Positions 1-10,268 of a stretch of DNA of 64,000 nucleotides are shown one piece after another. The notes under the pieces were generated by a model. That model saw nothing but the letters and a program-made list of their open reading frames with translations, made no database searches and was not told where the DNA came from. Origin of the DNA: Pedobacter sp. Leaf176 (lineage in GTDB: Bacteria > Bacteroidota > Bacteroidia > Sphingobacteriales > Sphingobacteriaceae); the NCBI RefSeq assembly GCF_001424305.1, contig NZ_LMPD01000005.1, positions 186,001 through 250,000 of the forward strand, given 5' to 3'. The translations under genes and the position numbers were made by a program. Positions within the stretch are counted from its first letter, which is position 1, and every line of letters begins with the position of its first letter.

Positions 1-708
1 ATGCTTATTTATCTAAAGGACCTATTGGATAATCTCAAACAAATCCATCGGCGCAACAATAAGCATATTACTATTACTACAGACGATATTCCGTTATTTC
101 ATTTTTTTAAGTACCCGGAACTCACCTGCTTTAAATTGTTCTTTTGGTCTGACAGTGTGATGAATACAGAAGTAAAGTTTGACCCTAATCTTTTTGACCA
201 AGAAATCATATCAATCTCCAAAGAACTCAATCAACTTTACCTGGAAATTCCATGTACAGAAATTTGGGCAAAGGACACCGTACATGGTACAATTGAGCAA
301 ATAAGATATGCTTATGAAGCTGGCTACATATCAAAAGAATTTGCTACACAAATAATTGAACAAGTAAGATATTGCTTAACCGACATGAACATGTACGCCA
401 TCAGCAGTAAAAAGACAATTGATCCAAACCACACTTTTAACTGGTTTAATTGCGATGTATTAGGAAGCATTTCTTATTTAGTCGATTTTAAGGATTCAAT
501 GTCTTGCTATAACAGGTTTAATACATTCAATTATTTAAAAACGGAAGATCAATCCTATTGCCAGCAAACCAAACAATGGATGCAGAGCCTCATAGGAAAG
601 TCAGTTTCATTTAGCGGGCAGGGAGAAAAACACAGAAATAAGTTTCTTTATAACGCTTTTGCCGAATGCGACAAACTGCTTGCTGAAATTAATAATTATA
701 CAATGTAA
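1..708 (+). CDS. hypothetical protein, possibly cut at its 5' end
   Basis: I do not recognise this 235-residue protein. The frame is open from the first base, and an ATG happens to sit at position 1, so the true start may lie outside the window. The product looks soluble: it has no signal peptide or clear membrane helix, and it is rich in aromatic residues and asparagine. It contains several cysteines with no evident metal-binding spacing. It is followed by about 190 bp without a gene and then by nth in the same direction. Codon use and AT content resemble the neighbouring core genes, so I take it to be chromosomal and not part of the mobile element. Confidence 0.6.
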   Translation: MLIYLKDLLDNLKQIHRRNNKHITITTDDIPLFHFFKYPELTCFKLFFWSDSVMNTEVKFDPNLFDQEIISISKELNQLYLEIPCTEIWAKDTVHGTIEQIRYAYEAGYISKEFATQIIEQVRYCLTDMNMYAISSKKTIDPNHTFNWFNCDVLGSISYLVDFKDSMSCYNRFNTFNYLKTEDQSYCQQTKQWMQSLIGKSVSFSGQGEKHRNKFLYNAFAECDKLLAEINNYTM

Positions 709-897
709 CTGAAAGCACTTTTCGTAAAGCTTACAGGTAAAGCATTTACCAATAGAAAATAAATACTGCTAAAAAATGGTCGCCTTACAAAATGGCCCAT
801 ACAATTGAGGTAAAAACAGGAAGATTAAGACCGAAGGTTTTGCGTTCATTTTCACAATATAATCGCGCTCATATTATTTTGCTTGCTATATTTGGCG

Positions 898-1563
898 ATG
901 CTTAAAAAAGAACGATATAAACTTTTTGTAGAACATTTTTCGGCGAAGCAACCCGATGCAGAAACCGAACTGCATTACAACAATCCTTATCAACTTTTGG
1001 TTGCAGTAATACTTTCGGCACAGTGTACTGATAAAAGAGTTAACATGGTTACCCCCGCGCTCTTTCAGCGATTCCCGAATGCAAAAAGCTTATCTGAAGC
1101 AACGCCAGACATCGTTTTCGATTACATCAGAAGCATCAGTTATCCCAACAATAAAGCAAAACATTTAGTTGGGATGGCCAATATTTTAGTCAATGAATTT
1201 AATGATGTCGTTCCATCCGGTATAGACGATTTACAGAAAATGCCGGGCGTGGGCCGTAAAACGGCAAATGTTATTGCCTCTGTAATCTACAATGCACCTG
1301 CAATGGCCGTAGATACGCATGTTTTTCGTGTGGCAAACAGATTAGGCTTAACAAACGGGAAAACGCCTTTGGCTGTAGAAAAAGATCTGGTTAAAAACCT
1401 TCCTCAGCATGATATACATATCGCTCACCACTGGCTAATTTTGCATGGACGATATGTTTGTGTTGCCCGGAGTCCGAAATGTGAAGTTTGCGAAATTACC
1501 TACATGTGCAGGTATTTTGAGCGACTACGGGCTAAAAATGAACGAGAAAAGCATATTGCTTAA
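898..1563 (+). CDS. nth: endonuclease III (DNA glycosylase/AP lyase)
   Basis: This base-excision repair enzyme removes oxidised pyrimidines and nicks the abasic site by beta-elimination. The helix-hairpin-helix motif (LQKMPGVGRKTAN) carries the catalytic lysine near residue 121, and the catalytic aspartate follows in VDTHV near residue 139. The C-terminus has the four-cysteine [4Fe-4S] pattern C-x6-C-x2-C-x5-C. At 221 residues the length is normal for the family. An upstream in-frame TTG at 883 would add five residues, but the ATG at 898 gives the usual N-terminus (MLKKERY) and is preferred. It lies just upstream of recA in the same direction, with about 135 bp between them. Confidence 0.95.
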   Translation: MLKKERYKLFVEHFSAKQPDAETELHYNNPYQLLVAVILSAQCTDKRVNMVTPALFQRFPNAKSLSEATPDIVFDYIRSISYPNNKAKHLVGMANILVNEFNDVVPSGIDDLQKMPGVGRKTANVIASVIYNAPAMAVDTHVFRVANRLGLTNGKTPLAVEKDLVKNLPQHDIHIAHHWLILHGRYVCVARSPKCEVCEITYMCRYFERLRAKNEREKHIA

Positions 1564-1699
1564 AATATTTTTAATTTACTATTGACATTAGCTAAAAAAC
1601 AATTAACTTAGCTAAATATTTTAGTATTACAAGTTTTAAACATAAAAGTATATTAGCCGACAATTCAATTATATTTACGAAATCAAATAACAATAAAAC

Positions 1700-2713
1700 A
1701 TGGCAAGCGCAAATCCTGATAAATTAAAAGCCCTACAGTTAACGCTGGATAAATTAGAAAAATCTTATGGTAAAGGTACCATAATGAAACTTGGCGATAC
1801 CGCTATCGAACCTATTGATTTCATTTCGACTGGTTCAATCAGTTTAGATATAGCCTTAGGTATTGGTGGTATTCCTAAAGGTAGGGTAATCGAAATATAC
1901 GGTCCTGAGTCATCAGGTAAGACTACTTTAGCCACACACATTATTGCAGAGGCTCAGAAAAAAGGTGGTATCGCTGCATTTATTGATGCGGAGCATGCTT
2001 TCGATCAATTTTACGCAAAGAAATTAGGCGTTGATACAGATAATCTTTTGATTTCTCAACCAGATAATGGTGAGCAGGCTTTAGAAATTGCTGACAATTT
2101 AATTCGTTCTGGTGCTATTGACGTTATTGTTATTGACTCGGTTGCTGCATTGGTTCCAAAAAGTGAAATTGAAGGCGAAATGGGCGACAGTAAAATGGGT
2201 TTACATGCCCGTTTAATGAGTCAGGCGCTACGTAAATTAACAGGAACCATTTCAAAAACAGGATGTTGCTGTATTTTCATCAACCAGTTGCGGGATAAAA
2301 TCGGTGTTATGTTCGGTAACCCTGAAACAACAACAGGCGGTAATGCATTAAAATTCTATGCTTCGGTTCGTTTAGATATTCGCCGTATTTCACAGATTAA
2401 AGATTCTGATGAGGTTTCTGGAAATCGTGTGAAAGTGAAAATCGTTAAAAACAAAGTTGCGCCGCCTTTCCGCATTGCGGAGTTTGATGTCATGTTTGGC
2501 GAAGGTATTTCTAAAAACGGTGAGATCGTCGATTTAGGCGTGGATTTTGGTATTATCAAAAAAGCTGGTTCATGGTACTCTTATGGCGATACTAAATTAG
2601 GTCAGGGTAGAGATGCCGTTAAACAACTTTTAAGCGACAATCCTGAACTAGCTGAAGAGCTGGAAATCAAAATTAAAGCAGAAGTGACTGGTGATAAGTT
2701 AGAAGAAAAGTAG
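1700..2713 (+). CDS. recA: recombinase RecA
   Basis: RecA is the ATP-dependent strand-exchange protein of homologous recombination. The 337-residue protein has the P-loop GPESSGKT at about residues 68-75, the downstream IDAEHAFD segment, and the conserved [26 protein letters not shown] stretch covering loop L2. The ATG start gives the usual short N-terminus ([12 protein letters not shown]). A strong intrinsic terminator follows 18 bp after the stop. No lexA-like gene lies nearby, so the sequence does not show SOS control. Upstream, a weak TATATTTA at 1670-1677 is one base off the Bacteroidota -7 element TAnnTTTG. Confidence 0.98.
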   Translation: MASANPDKLKALQLTLDKLEKSYGKGTIMKLGDTAIEPIDFISTGSISLDIALGIGGIPKGRVIEIYGPESSGKTTLATHIIAEAQKKGGIAAFIDAEHAFDQFYAKKLGVDTDNLLISQPDNGEQALEIADNLIRSGAIDVIVIDSVAALVPKSEIEGEMGDSKMGLHARLMSQALRKLTGTISKTGCCCIFINQLRDKIGVMFGNPETTTGGNALKFYASVRLDIRRISQIKDSDEVSGNRVKVKIVKNKVAPPFRIAEFDVMFGEGISKNGEIVDLGVDFGIIKKAGSWYSYGDTKLGQGRDAVKQLLSDNPELAEELEIKIKAEVTGDKLEEK

Positions 2714-2731
2714 TAAAAAACTAATTATCAT

Positions 2732-2764
2732 AAAAACCCCAAACTAAATCAGTTTGGGGTTTTT
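2732..2764 (+). terminator. intrinsic terminator of recA
   Basis: A perfect 14-bp inverted repeat (AAAAACCCCAAACT with AGTTTGGGGTTTTT) encloses a 5-nt loop and ends in a T-run. It begins 18 bp after the recA stop. Because the stem starts with an A-run it could also stop the leftward transcript of the small membrane gene at 2786. Confidence 0.93.
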
Positions 2765-2785
2765 GCATTTAAAGGGTTGTACGAG

Positions 2786-2989
2786 TTAGTTGCCATCCTG
2801 ACTGAAAATTGCATTAAAATCTTTAGTTACATAAACGATAACTAATATTGCTGCAATGAGTAAGGCACCCAGAATAATAACACCCCAACTGCCTTTCATT
2901 TTATTTTTATCTTTTCTAATCAGGTAATATAACATTCCGATTAAAGGAATAGCACAAACTATCCAGAATACTAACGATGCTCCAGTCAT
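2786..2989 (-). CDS. small two-helix membrane protein
   Basis: This is a 67-residue uncharacterised membrane protein. Two hydrophobic segments (about residues 2-22 and 37-55) are separated by a short lysine-rich turn (RKDKNKMKG), so it probably forms a helical hairpin in the inner membrane. A TTG codon at 3007 would extend it by six residues, but the ATG at 2989 is the more likely start. Its gene points toward the recA terminator, which may serve both genes. About 190 bp without a gene separate it from tsaD. I cannot give it a function. Confidence 0.6.
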   Translation of the reverse strand: MTGASLVFWIVCAIPLIGMLYYLIRKDKNKMKGSWGVIILGALLIAAILVIVYVTKDFNAIFSQDGN

Positions 2990-3199
2990 AAATAAATTAA
3001 TAAACAATAATCAAACTCAAATAATCAGATCAGGATTTTTAAGATTTAAGGATAAGACATGATAAGTTTTCATCCCTGAAATATTTCAAAATCAATCTTT
3101 AAAACTTTCTAGCATTTAAACAATCATAGTAATCCTCAATCTGTGTAATCATTTTCTAAATTCCATTTAATCGATTTGACAATTAACCGATTAACCTTT

Positions 3200-4201
3200 T
3201 CAAAACTCCATTCTCGCCATAGGCGAAACTTCCTGCCCGACAAAATCTTGTTTCAAATACTTTTGATAACCTGCAATGGCAATCATACCCGCATTATCCG
3301 TGCAATATTGAAAAGCAGGGATGTAAACTTTCCAGCCCAGCTCTACTGCCATTTCCTGCAAAGTATTTCTCAAGCCAGAATTAGCAGATACACCGCCAGC
3401 GATGGCAATTTCATTAACGTTATATTGTTTTGCTGCTTTTATCAGCTTATTCATCAAAATCCGGATGATGCTATATTGAACAGAAGCACAAATATCATTT
3501 AAATTTTCGGCAATAAAGGTGGGATTCTCCTTTTCCTGCTTCCTGATGAAATAAAGAATTGAAGTTTTAAATCCGCTGAAGCTGAAGTTTAAATCGTCGA
3601 TTTTTGGTTCGGCAAACTTAAAGGCTTCCGGATTACCCAACTGAGCATGTTTATCTATCAAGGGGCCACCCGGATAAGGTAATTGCAAAATTTTAGCCGT
3701 TTTATCGAAAGCCTCACCGGCAGCATCATCCAGAGTCTCACCAACAATTTCCATGTCAAAATAATCCTTCACCAATACGATTTGTGTATGTCCACCGGAA
3801 ACGGTCAGGCATAAAAAAGGAAAATTGGGTTTAGGATCGTCAATAAAATGCGCCAATATATGTGCATGCATGTGATTAACAGAAATTAGCGGTATATTTA
3901 ACCCCAATGCGAAAGACTTTGCGAAAGAAACACCAACCAGCAATGAACCCAGTAAACCTGGCCCGCGGGTAAAGGCAACGGCATTAATGTCTTGTTTTGT
4001 GACATTTGCATTTTTTAACGCCTGGTCGACAGCCGGTACGATATTTTGTTGATGTACCCTTGAGGCCAATTCAGGGATTACACCACCATAATTTTCATGA
4101 ATTGTTTGGTTTGCAATAACATTGGCCGTAATTTTGCCGTTGTTACAAATAGCGACTGAAGTATCATCGCAAGAAGACTCGATAGCAAGTATAACAGACA
4201 A
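3200..4201 (-). CDS. tsaD: tRNA N6-adenosine threonylcarbamoyltransferase TsaD
   Basis: TsaD transfers the threonylcarbamoyl group onto A37 of ANN-decoding tRNAs, working with TsaB and TsaE. The 333-residue protein begins with the ASKHA-type ATP-binding segment (LAIESSCDDTS) and has the metal-binding HMHAH motif near residue 110. The later SGGHTQI and GGVSANSGLR segments are typical of the Kae1/TsaD family. The frame appears to start with TTG at 4201, because no ATG in frame gives the conserved N-terminus MSVILAIESS. It is divergent from tamB with only about 24 bp between the proposed start codons. Confidence 0.95.
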   Translation of the reverse strand: MSVILAIESSCDDTSVAICNNGKITANVIANQTIHENYGGVIPELASRVHQQNIVPAVDQALKNANVTKQDINAVAFTRGPGLLGSLLVGVSFAKSFALGLNIPLISVNHMHAHILAHFIDDPKPNFPFLCLTVSGGHTQIVLVKDYFDMEIVGETLDDAAGEAFDKTAKILQLPYPGGPLIDKHAQLGNPEAFKFAEPKIDDLNFSFSGFKTSILYFIRKQEKENPTFIAENLNDICASVQYSIIRILMNKLIKAAKQYNVNEIAIAGGVSANSGLRNTLQEMAVELGWKVYIPAFQYCTDNAGMIAIAGYQKYLKQDFVGQEVSPMARMEF

Positions 4202-4224
4202 ATTATTTTTATTTAAGCTGTAAA

Positions 4225-7200
4225 ATTATTAAAAAACTATTTAAAATACTCCTTTGGGTAATTGCATCAATAATTTTGCTGCTGGCGCTTCTCGTTTTTT
4301 CATTGCAATTTAAATCTGTTCAAACTTATTTTGCACAAAAAGCAGCTGCTTACCTCTCAAAAGAGCTTAATACCACGGTTTCAATAAAAAGCTTATACAT
4401 TAAGCCTTTCAAATCCATCGTGCTCGAAGATTTGCTCATTCTGGATCTACAGAAAGATACCCTTTTAAGCACGCCGGCTTTCATGGTCGACATTAACCAG
4501 TTATCCATCAAAAAAAAGATAATTGATATTAACACTGTACAAATCAATAACGGAACCTTCTTTTTAAAAGACTTCAAAGATAATTCATCTAACCTCGATT
4601 TCATTATAAATTATTTCGATTCTGGTAAACCCAGTGTAAAAGATTCTACCAAAAAACCATATAAAATAGACTTCGGAAGAATAATCATCAACAAGCTGAA
4701 TTTTAAATACAAGAACTTCAAAGCCAAAGATTTGACACAAGGTAAAACTGTGAATTTTGATAATGTTGATGTTAAAGAGTTGAGTGTGATTATGGAAGGC
4801 TTGGACACCAAAAATCATTTGTTTAAAACCAATATTAAAAACCTGACCTTAAAAGAGAAAAGCGGATTTTATTTGAAGAATCTAACAGCGGAAACAACCG
4901 TTGACTCCAATGCAATTGAGTTAAAGAACCTGCTATTGGTTACCAATCAAAGTCGCCTGACTAATTATTACCAAATGAAGTTTAAAAGCTTCAAGGATTT
5001 CAACCATTACATAGATAATGTGCGCATGAAAGCTATTTTTAAAGATAGCCACATCACGTCGAAAGACGTTGCATTTTTCGCCCCAGAGATGAATTCCATG
5101 AAACTGGATCTTGATGTTGACGGGCAGATTACAGGTTTGGTTAACAACCTGCGGGCAAAAAAACTATCTATAAGATCGGGGAAGGCAACCCATATAAAAG
5201 GCGATTTTATTATTAAAGGTTTGCCAAAATGGGAAGAGACTTTTATGGATCTGAAAATTGAAATGGCCGGTACAAACAAAACAGATCTGGATGAAGTGCT
5301 TGCCGGCATCACGGGAAAGAATAAAAAGCTGGTTCCAAAAATAGTTAGCAAATTTGGCAATATTAACTTCAACGGAAGTTTCACCGGGTTTCAAAATGAC
5401 TTCATTGCTTATGGCGAATTTAAAACGAAGCTAGGCAGAATCGTGTCCGACGTAAACATGAAAATCGATAAAAACGATGTACCCTCCTACTCAGGGAACG
5501 TTAAAACCTACGATTTTAACCTCGGCAACTTGATAGACGAAAAAAGTTTAGGCAGAATAACTTCGTCACTTTATGTTAAAGGAAGCGGCACGGAACTGAA
5601 AAAATTAACTGAAAAACTGACCGGTAAAATTGACTACATTGATTTTAATAAATACAGGTACAGAAACGTTAAAATCGATGGAACTTTTGACAAGAAATAT
5701 TTCAAAGGAAAATTAAGCATCAACGATAAAAACATTAAACTAGCCTTTGATGGCGGCGTAAATCTAAATCCTAAACTACCTGTTTTTAACTTTAACGCAA
5801 CCATCTCCGGTGCCAGGTTAAAAGCCCTGCATCTGCTTAAAGATTCTTTACGCGTAGATGCAAAATTCACGACCAACTTTTCTGGTACCGATCTGAACAA
5901 TATCGAAGGACGACTTCGCATTCAGGAAATTACTCTAAAAAACCCTAAAGGTACCTACAGCATCGATTCTGTTGAACTCACTGCAAAAGGAAGGGGTGTT
6001 GGTCGCAATCTCGATATTAAGTCCGACATCCTTGATGCAAGCATCAGCGGCAAGTATGATCTGAACTCCATAGGCTCGTACTATAAAGCGATAGCCAAAA
6101 CGTATGTTCCATCTTTCCAGACTAAGATTATAAAATACAATGAACAGATTTTCCAGTTTAATTTAAGGATTAAAAAGTTCGAACCATTAGCGCAATTAAT
6201 TTCGCCGGGATTGGAACTTGCGGAAGGTGCTAACTTTATCGGCAACTTCGATTCACGGAACAATACAGCGACGCTTAACGGCTTTGTAAAAAACTTAAAA
6301 TACCAGGGCATTGTGGTTAATAACATCATTGTCGATGAAAACACCACACCGCAACAATTGCAACTGAATATTACATCGGACAGGGTTCAGATTAATGATA
6401 GCCTGTTTATCAAAGATGTAAACATCTCAAATATTTTAAGAAACGATAGTTTAGCATTCAACTTAAAAATGTCGAGCACGCAGGAAGACAATCAGCTCGA
6501 TTTGAACGGATTAGTAGAATTTACAAAAAATCAGGACACCGCGGCGAGGTTAAGTGTTTTACCATCGATTTTAAAAATCAATAATGAAGAATGGCGCATT
6601 CAGGAAAAGGTTCGTATTATTTTAAATAATGGAAAAACAGAAATAAAAAATTTCGATCTGACAAATGGAAACCAGCAGATAACGGTGGATGGTTTGATAT
6701 CCGACGATTCAAAGGATTTACTTCGGGTAGGCTTTAACGATTTTAATCTTCGAACGATAAATCCATTTTCAAAAGGCTTTGGTGTTAAATTGAGCGGAAA
6801 TGTGAACGGAAAAACAGACCTATACGGGGTTTTAAAAGGGCCAAGAATTACAGATGACGTTAAAATTGACTCGTTGAATTTTAACGATATTTATATAGGG
6901 ACATTAACTGATACTTCTTCCTTCAACAGTGATAAAAATAAAATCAATGTTTATACGAGGATCATGGCTGATGATACAGAAACGTTTAAATTATCAGGTA
7001 ATTTAGACCTCAATGAGAAAGATATAGATCTGCAGGTGAAGATGGACGAAAGTAAACTCACCATTTTTGAACCTTTTGTTAAAACACTGGTATCGAATTT
7101 AAAAGGAAATGTTTCTTCAGATTTAACCGTTAAAGGAAAATTGGATAACCCCAAAATTAATGGAAGCCTGTCTTTCAGCGAAGGCCAGCTCATGGTTAAT

Positions 7201-8706
7201 TACCTGAAAACAACTTACATCATCAGTGATGAAGTCCGGGTTGAAAATAGTGTGATAAATCTCAAAGACTTCAAACTTTCTGATATTGAAGGTCATGAGG
7301 CGACCGCATCCGGTTCGGTGGATCTAAATGATATTAATGATCCCACCCTGAAAGTCGTATTAACTGCACAGAATTTTATGGCATTAAATACAACTGCCAA
7401 AGACAATTCTGTTTATTATGGACGGGCGTACGGTACCGGGATTTTCAAGTTTGATGGCCCTACGAGCAAAATGAAAATCGACATCAAGGCTAAAACGGAG
7501 AAAGGAACGGTATTCAATTTACCATTAAACAGTTCCGAAACCGTATCCGATAAAGATTTCATAAACTTTATCAGCAGGGACTCGGCTAAAGTTGTTAAAA
7601 AAACGACAAATTTTGATGGCCTCACCTTAACTTTCAAACTCACAATCGATCCTAATACCACTGCGAATATTTACACTACGCTAGGTAATTTAAGCGGGAA
7701 AGGTAATGCCGAACTAAACCTCAATATTAACAGCTTAGGCGATTTTGAAATGTCGGGTGATTATACCATCGAAACGGGTAGTTTTGATTTCACTGCGCAG
7801 GAGGTTATTAATAAAAAGTTCACGATTCGTCAGGGCGGAAGCATCAGGTGGACAGGGAACCCTACAGCCGCCCAAATAAACCTGAAAGCTGTTTATGCAT
7901 TAAGAGCAAGTTTAAATGACCTGTTTAAAGCCGCTAACAGAGATGCGAGTGCTAACGCCAATCAAAGAGTAAACACAGAGGTAGAAATGGGCTTAACCGG
8001 CTTATTATTACAGCCTGATATTAAATTAGACATCAATTTCCCTTCCAATCCGGCCATCAAAGAAGAATTGCAGACTTACTTCAGCGATGAAAGCAATCGG
8101 AACTTACAGGCTTTCAGCTTAATTATCCGAAGAAGCTTTGCACCTGGCAATGGCGGTGAATCCATAGGAAAACAGCTGGGTTCTACAGCTACGAGTACAG
8201 CTACGGAATTGATTTTCAACCAGTTCAATAATGTACTTGCATCACTAAACCTGAATTTTATAGATTTAAACGTAAAATCGCTAAGTGAAGCAAGCGCATC
8301 TGCTAAACTGTTTAACGACCGTTTGATTATAAATGCGGGGATAGTTGACAGAAATAGTCTGAACGACTTTGCAGTAATCGATTTTTCTAAAAACAATGTT
8401 GGTAGTGAAGTGGAAGCTTTATTCCTGATCAGAAAAGATGGAAGTTTAACTGGGAAATTAGCAAATAAACCACCTACCCAACAAAGTATCTTTTTAAATA
8501 GTGGTATAAGCGCGACGGCAAATGTCACTTCAATCGGATTAGTGTATACGCAACAATTCGATACTTTTAAAGAATTTTTACAGAAACTCACCGGCACTTA
8601 CAGAAGAAATCTGAGAAAAAAACAAGCAGAGCAACCTGTTAAAACAAATAAATCGATAAGCAAAGAAGCGATTATTAACGACAGGAAAAATAACCCCAGA
8701 AAGTAG
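4225..8706 (+). CDS. tamB: translocation and assembly module protein TamB
   Basis: TamB-type proteins are inner-membrane-anchored, periplasm-spanning beta-rich proteins that help lipid or protein transport to the outer membrane. The protein is about 1,490 residues, mostly repetitive beta-strand sequence, with the conserved DUF490/TamB domain in the last 450 residues. The first canonical start is TTG at 4276, which would cut into the N-terminal membrane helix. In-frame codons back to 4225 encode IIKKLFKILLWVIAS, a typical signal anchor, and the nearest upstream stop is at 4192. I therefore place the start at an ATT codon at 4225 or 4228, which is inference. A hairpin terminator follows at 8795. 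Confidence 0.88.
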   Translation: MIKKLFKILLWVIASIILLLALLVFSLQFKSVQTYFAQKAAAYLSKELNTTVSIKSLYIKPFKSIVLEDLLILDLQKDTLLSTPAFMVDINQLSIKKKIIDINTVQINNGTFFLKDFKDNSSNLDFIINYFDSGKPSVKDSTKKPYKIDFGRIIINKLNFKYKNFKAKDLTQGKTVNFDNVDVKELSVIMEGLDTKNHLFKTNIKNLTLKEKSGFYLKNLTAETTVDSNAIELKNLLLVTNQSRLTNYYQMKFKSFKDFNHYIDNVRMKAIFKDSHITSKDVAFFAPEMNSMKLDLDVDGQITGLVNNLRAKKLSIRSGKATHIKGDFIIKGLPKWEETFMDLKIEMAGTNKTDLDEVLAGITGKNKKLVPKIVSKFGNINFNGSFTGFQNDFIAYGEFKTKLGRIVSDVNMKIDKNDVPSYSGNVKTYDFNLGNLIDEKSLGRITSSLYVKGSGTELKKLTEKLTGKIDYIDFNKYRYRNVKIDGTFDKKYFKGKLSINDKNIKLAFDGGVNLNPKLPVFNFNATISGARLKALHLLKDSLRVDAKFTTNFSGTDLNNIEGRLRIQEITLKNPKGTYSIDSVELTAKGRGVGRNLDIKSDILDASISGKYDLNSIGSYYKAIAKTYVPSFQTKIIKYNEQIFQFNLRIKKFEPLAQLISPGLELAEGANFIGNFDSRNNTATLNGFVKNLKYQGIVVNNIIVDENTTPQQLQLNITSDRVQINDSLFIKDVNISNILRNDSLAFNLKMSSTQEDNQLDLNGLVEFTKNQDTAARLSVLPSILKINNEEWRIQEKVRIILNNGKTEIKNFDLTNGNQQITVDGLISDDSKDLLRVGFNDFNLRTINPFSKGFGVKLSGNVNGKTDLYGVLKGPRITDDVKIDSLNFNDIYIGTLTDTSSFNSDKNKINVYTRIMADDTETFKLSGNLDLNEKDIDLQVKMDESKLTIFEPFVKTLVSNLKGNVSSDLTVKGKLDNPKINGSLSFSEGQLMVNYLKTTYIISDEVRVENSVINLKDFKLSDIEGHEATASGSVDLNDINDPTLKVVLTAQNFMALNTTAKDNSVYYGRAYGTGIFKFDGPTSKMKIDIKAKTEKGTVFNLPLNSSETVSDKDFINFISRDSAKVVKKTTNFDGLTLTFKLTIDPNTTANIYTTLGNLSGKGNAELNLNINSLGDFEMSGDYTIETGSFDFTAQEVINKKFTIRQGGSIRWTGNPTAAQINLKAVYALRASLNDLFKAANRDASANANQRVNTEVEMGLTGLLLQPDIKLDINFPSNPAIKEELQTYFSDESNRNLQAFSLIIRRSFAPGNGGESIGKQLGSTATSTATELIFNQFNNVLASLNLNFIDLNVKSLSEASASAKLFNDRLIINAGIVDRNSLNDFAVIDFSKNNVGSEVEALFLIRKDGSLTGKLANKPPTQQSIFLNSGISATANVTSIGLVYTQQFDTFKEFLQKLTGTYRRNLRKKQAEQPVKTNKSISKEAIINDRKNNPRK

Positions 8707-8794
8707 TTAGCAGTTACCAGTTGGCGGTTTTAAGTTAATCCAAACTTCCCTGTCCCTGTCTCACAGAACGAAACAGAAATTGAGATTTAATGAA

Positions 8795-8826
8795 ATGGTC
8801 TGCGAGACACAGACCATGAATTTTTT
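8795..8826 (+). terminator. terminator downstream of tamB
   Basis: An 8-bp perfect inverted repeat (ATGGTCTG and CAGACCAT) with a 7-nt loop is followed by GAA and six Ts. It lies 89 bp after the tamB stop, in the gap between convergent tamB and ribBA. Confidence 0.7.
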
Positions 8827-8852
8827 AGAATGAAGTTATCAGCTAACAGATG

Positions 8853-8898
8853 CCAGTTTTCAATTGACAGTAAGTTCAAACTGTGAATTGAAAACCGG
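8853..8898. repeat. imperfect 18-bp stem-loop between convergent genes
   Basis: CCAGTTTTCAATTGACAG at 8853 pairs with CTGTGAATTGAAAACCGG at 8881 at 16 of 18 positions, around a 10-nt loop. The end of the stem is 15 bp beyond the ribBA stop, so it may end the ribBA transcript. The same gap holds related degenerate AGTTACCAGTTGGC-like words, which hints at an intergenic repeat family. Confidence 0.5.
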
Positions 8899-8913
8899 CA
8901 ATTGAAAATTAAA

Positions 8914-10125
8914 TTATCCTTTCATGATGGAGTGACCCATTTTGTCTCTTTTGGTTTTCAGGTAACGCTCATTATGAACATTGCTCTCAATCTCTATCGG
9001 AATGTTTTCTACGATTTCCAGACCATAGCCAATCAGTCCGGCGCGTTTAGTAGGATTATTGCTCATCAGGCGCATTTTGGTAACACCCTGCAGCCTCAAA
9101 ATCTGTGCACCAACGCCATAATCACGTTCATCACCTTTAAAGCCTAATTTGATATTTGCTTCAACTGTATCAAAGCCAGCATCCTGTAAATTATAGGAGC
9201 GTAATTTATTGATTAGCCCAATTCCACGCCCTTCCTGGTTCATATAAACAACAACACCCTTACCCTCTTTTTCGATCATTTCCAATGCTTTATGTAACTG
9301 AGGGCCACAATCGCAGCGGCAAGATCCAAAAATATCGCCAGTAACACAAGAACTATGTACGCGTGCAAGAATGGGTTCGTCCTCTTTCCAAACGCCCTTA
9401 AATATCGCCAGATGTGTTGCGTTGTTATCAAGCTGTGTGTATGCAGTCATCTTGAAATTGCCCCAGGCTGTAGGTAAATCGATGGTAACTTCTTGTTTAA
9501 CAAGACTGTCGATACCTAATCTGTATGCGATTAAATCTTCTATGGAAATAATTTTAAGTTGATGTTGCTCAGCAATTTTAAATAAGTCCGGTAGACGGGC
9601 CATTTCACCATCTTCCTTTAAAATTTCGACAAGCAAACCTGCAGGTCTCATACCAGCTAACCGGGCTAAATCTACAGCAGCTTCCGTGTGCCCTGCACGT
9701 CTGATTACACCGCCATCTTTAGCTCTTAAAGGGAAAATGTGTCCCGGACGCCCTAATTCATCAGGATTGGTATTCGGATTGACTAAAGCCAACATGGTTT
9801 TAGAGCGATCACTCGCAGAAATACCTGTTGTACAGCCATGACCAACCAAATCTACTGAAACTGTGAAATTAGTTTCATAAGCTGCTGTATTTTTACCCAC
9901 CATCAAATTCAGATTGAGCTCGTCGCAACGCTCTTCTGTTAAGGGAGCACAAATTAAGCCCCGCCCATAGGTAGCCATGAAATTAATTACCTCCGGGGTT
10001 GCATTCTCGGCAGCTGTTAAAAAATCGCCTTCGTTTTCACGGTCTTCATCATCTACAACAATAATAACTTTTCCAGCCCTGATATCCTCAATGGCCTCCT
10101 CTATGGTATTTAATTTCGCTTGCAT
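8914..10125 (-). CDS. ribBA: bifunctional DHBP synthase/GTP cyclohydrolase II
   Basis: This enzyme catalyses both entry reactions of riboflavin synthesis: ribulose 5-phosphate to 3,4-dihydroxy-2-butanone 4-phosphate, and GTP to the diaminopyrimidine. The N-terminal RibB domain (residues 1 to about 205) has the acidic [12 protein letters not shown] loop. The C-terminal RibA domain has the zinc cysteines in [17 protein letters not shown] and the active-site segment [14 protein letters not shown] at 10194 would extend the frame by 23 residues, but the ATG at 10125 gives the standard N-terminus [11 protein letters not shown]. It lies leftward of the LptF/LptG gene with about 140 bp between them and converges with tamB. 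Confidence 0.96.
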   Translation of the reverse strand: MQAKLNTIEEAIEDIRAGKVIIVVDDEDRENEGDFLTAAENATPEVINFMATYGRGLICAPLTEERCDELNLNLMVGKNTAAYETNFTVSVDLVGHGCTTGISASDRSKTMLALVNPNTNPDELGRPGHIFPLRAKDGGVIRRAGHTEAAVDLARLAGMRPAGLLVEILKEDGEMARLPDLFKIAEQHQLKIISIEDLIAYRLGIDSLVKQEVTIDLPTAWGNFKMTAYTQLDNNATHLAIFKGVWKEDEPILARVHSSCVTGDIFGSCRCDCGPQLHKALEMIEKEGKGVVVYMNQEGRGIGLINKLRSYNLQDAGFDTVEANIKLGFKGDERDYGVGAQILRLQGVTKMRLMSNNPTKRAGLIGYGLEIVENIPIEIESNVHNERYLKTKRDKMGHSIMKG

Positions 10126-10268
10126 TTTGTGTTTACAATAATCAATAATGAGAGCTGAATTTCGACCGCTTTGATTTAACTGCCTGCCATTCACTAGAGC
10201 AAAGGTACAATCTTATTGACCAATATGTTTTAAGAAAATATCATTTAGAAGTAAAGGAAAAACCTCCT

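Noticed and set aside
1670..1677. TATATTTA as the recA -7 promoter element
   Set aside because: It misses the final G of TAnnTTTG and has no clear -33 partner, so it is not listed as a feature.
4350..8597. Many antisense frames of 60-170 codons inside tamB
   Set aside because: They are shadows of a long, clearly coding gene and have no family-like sequence.
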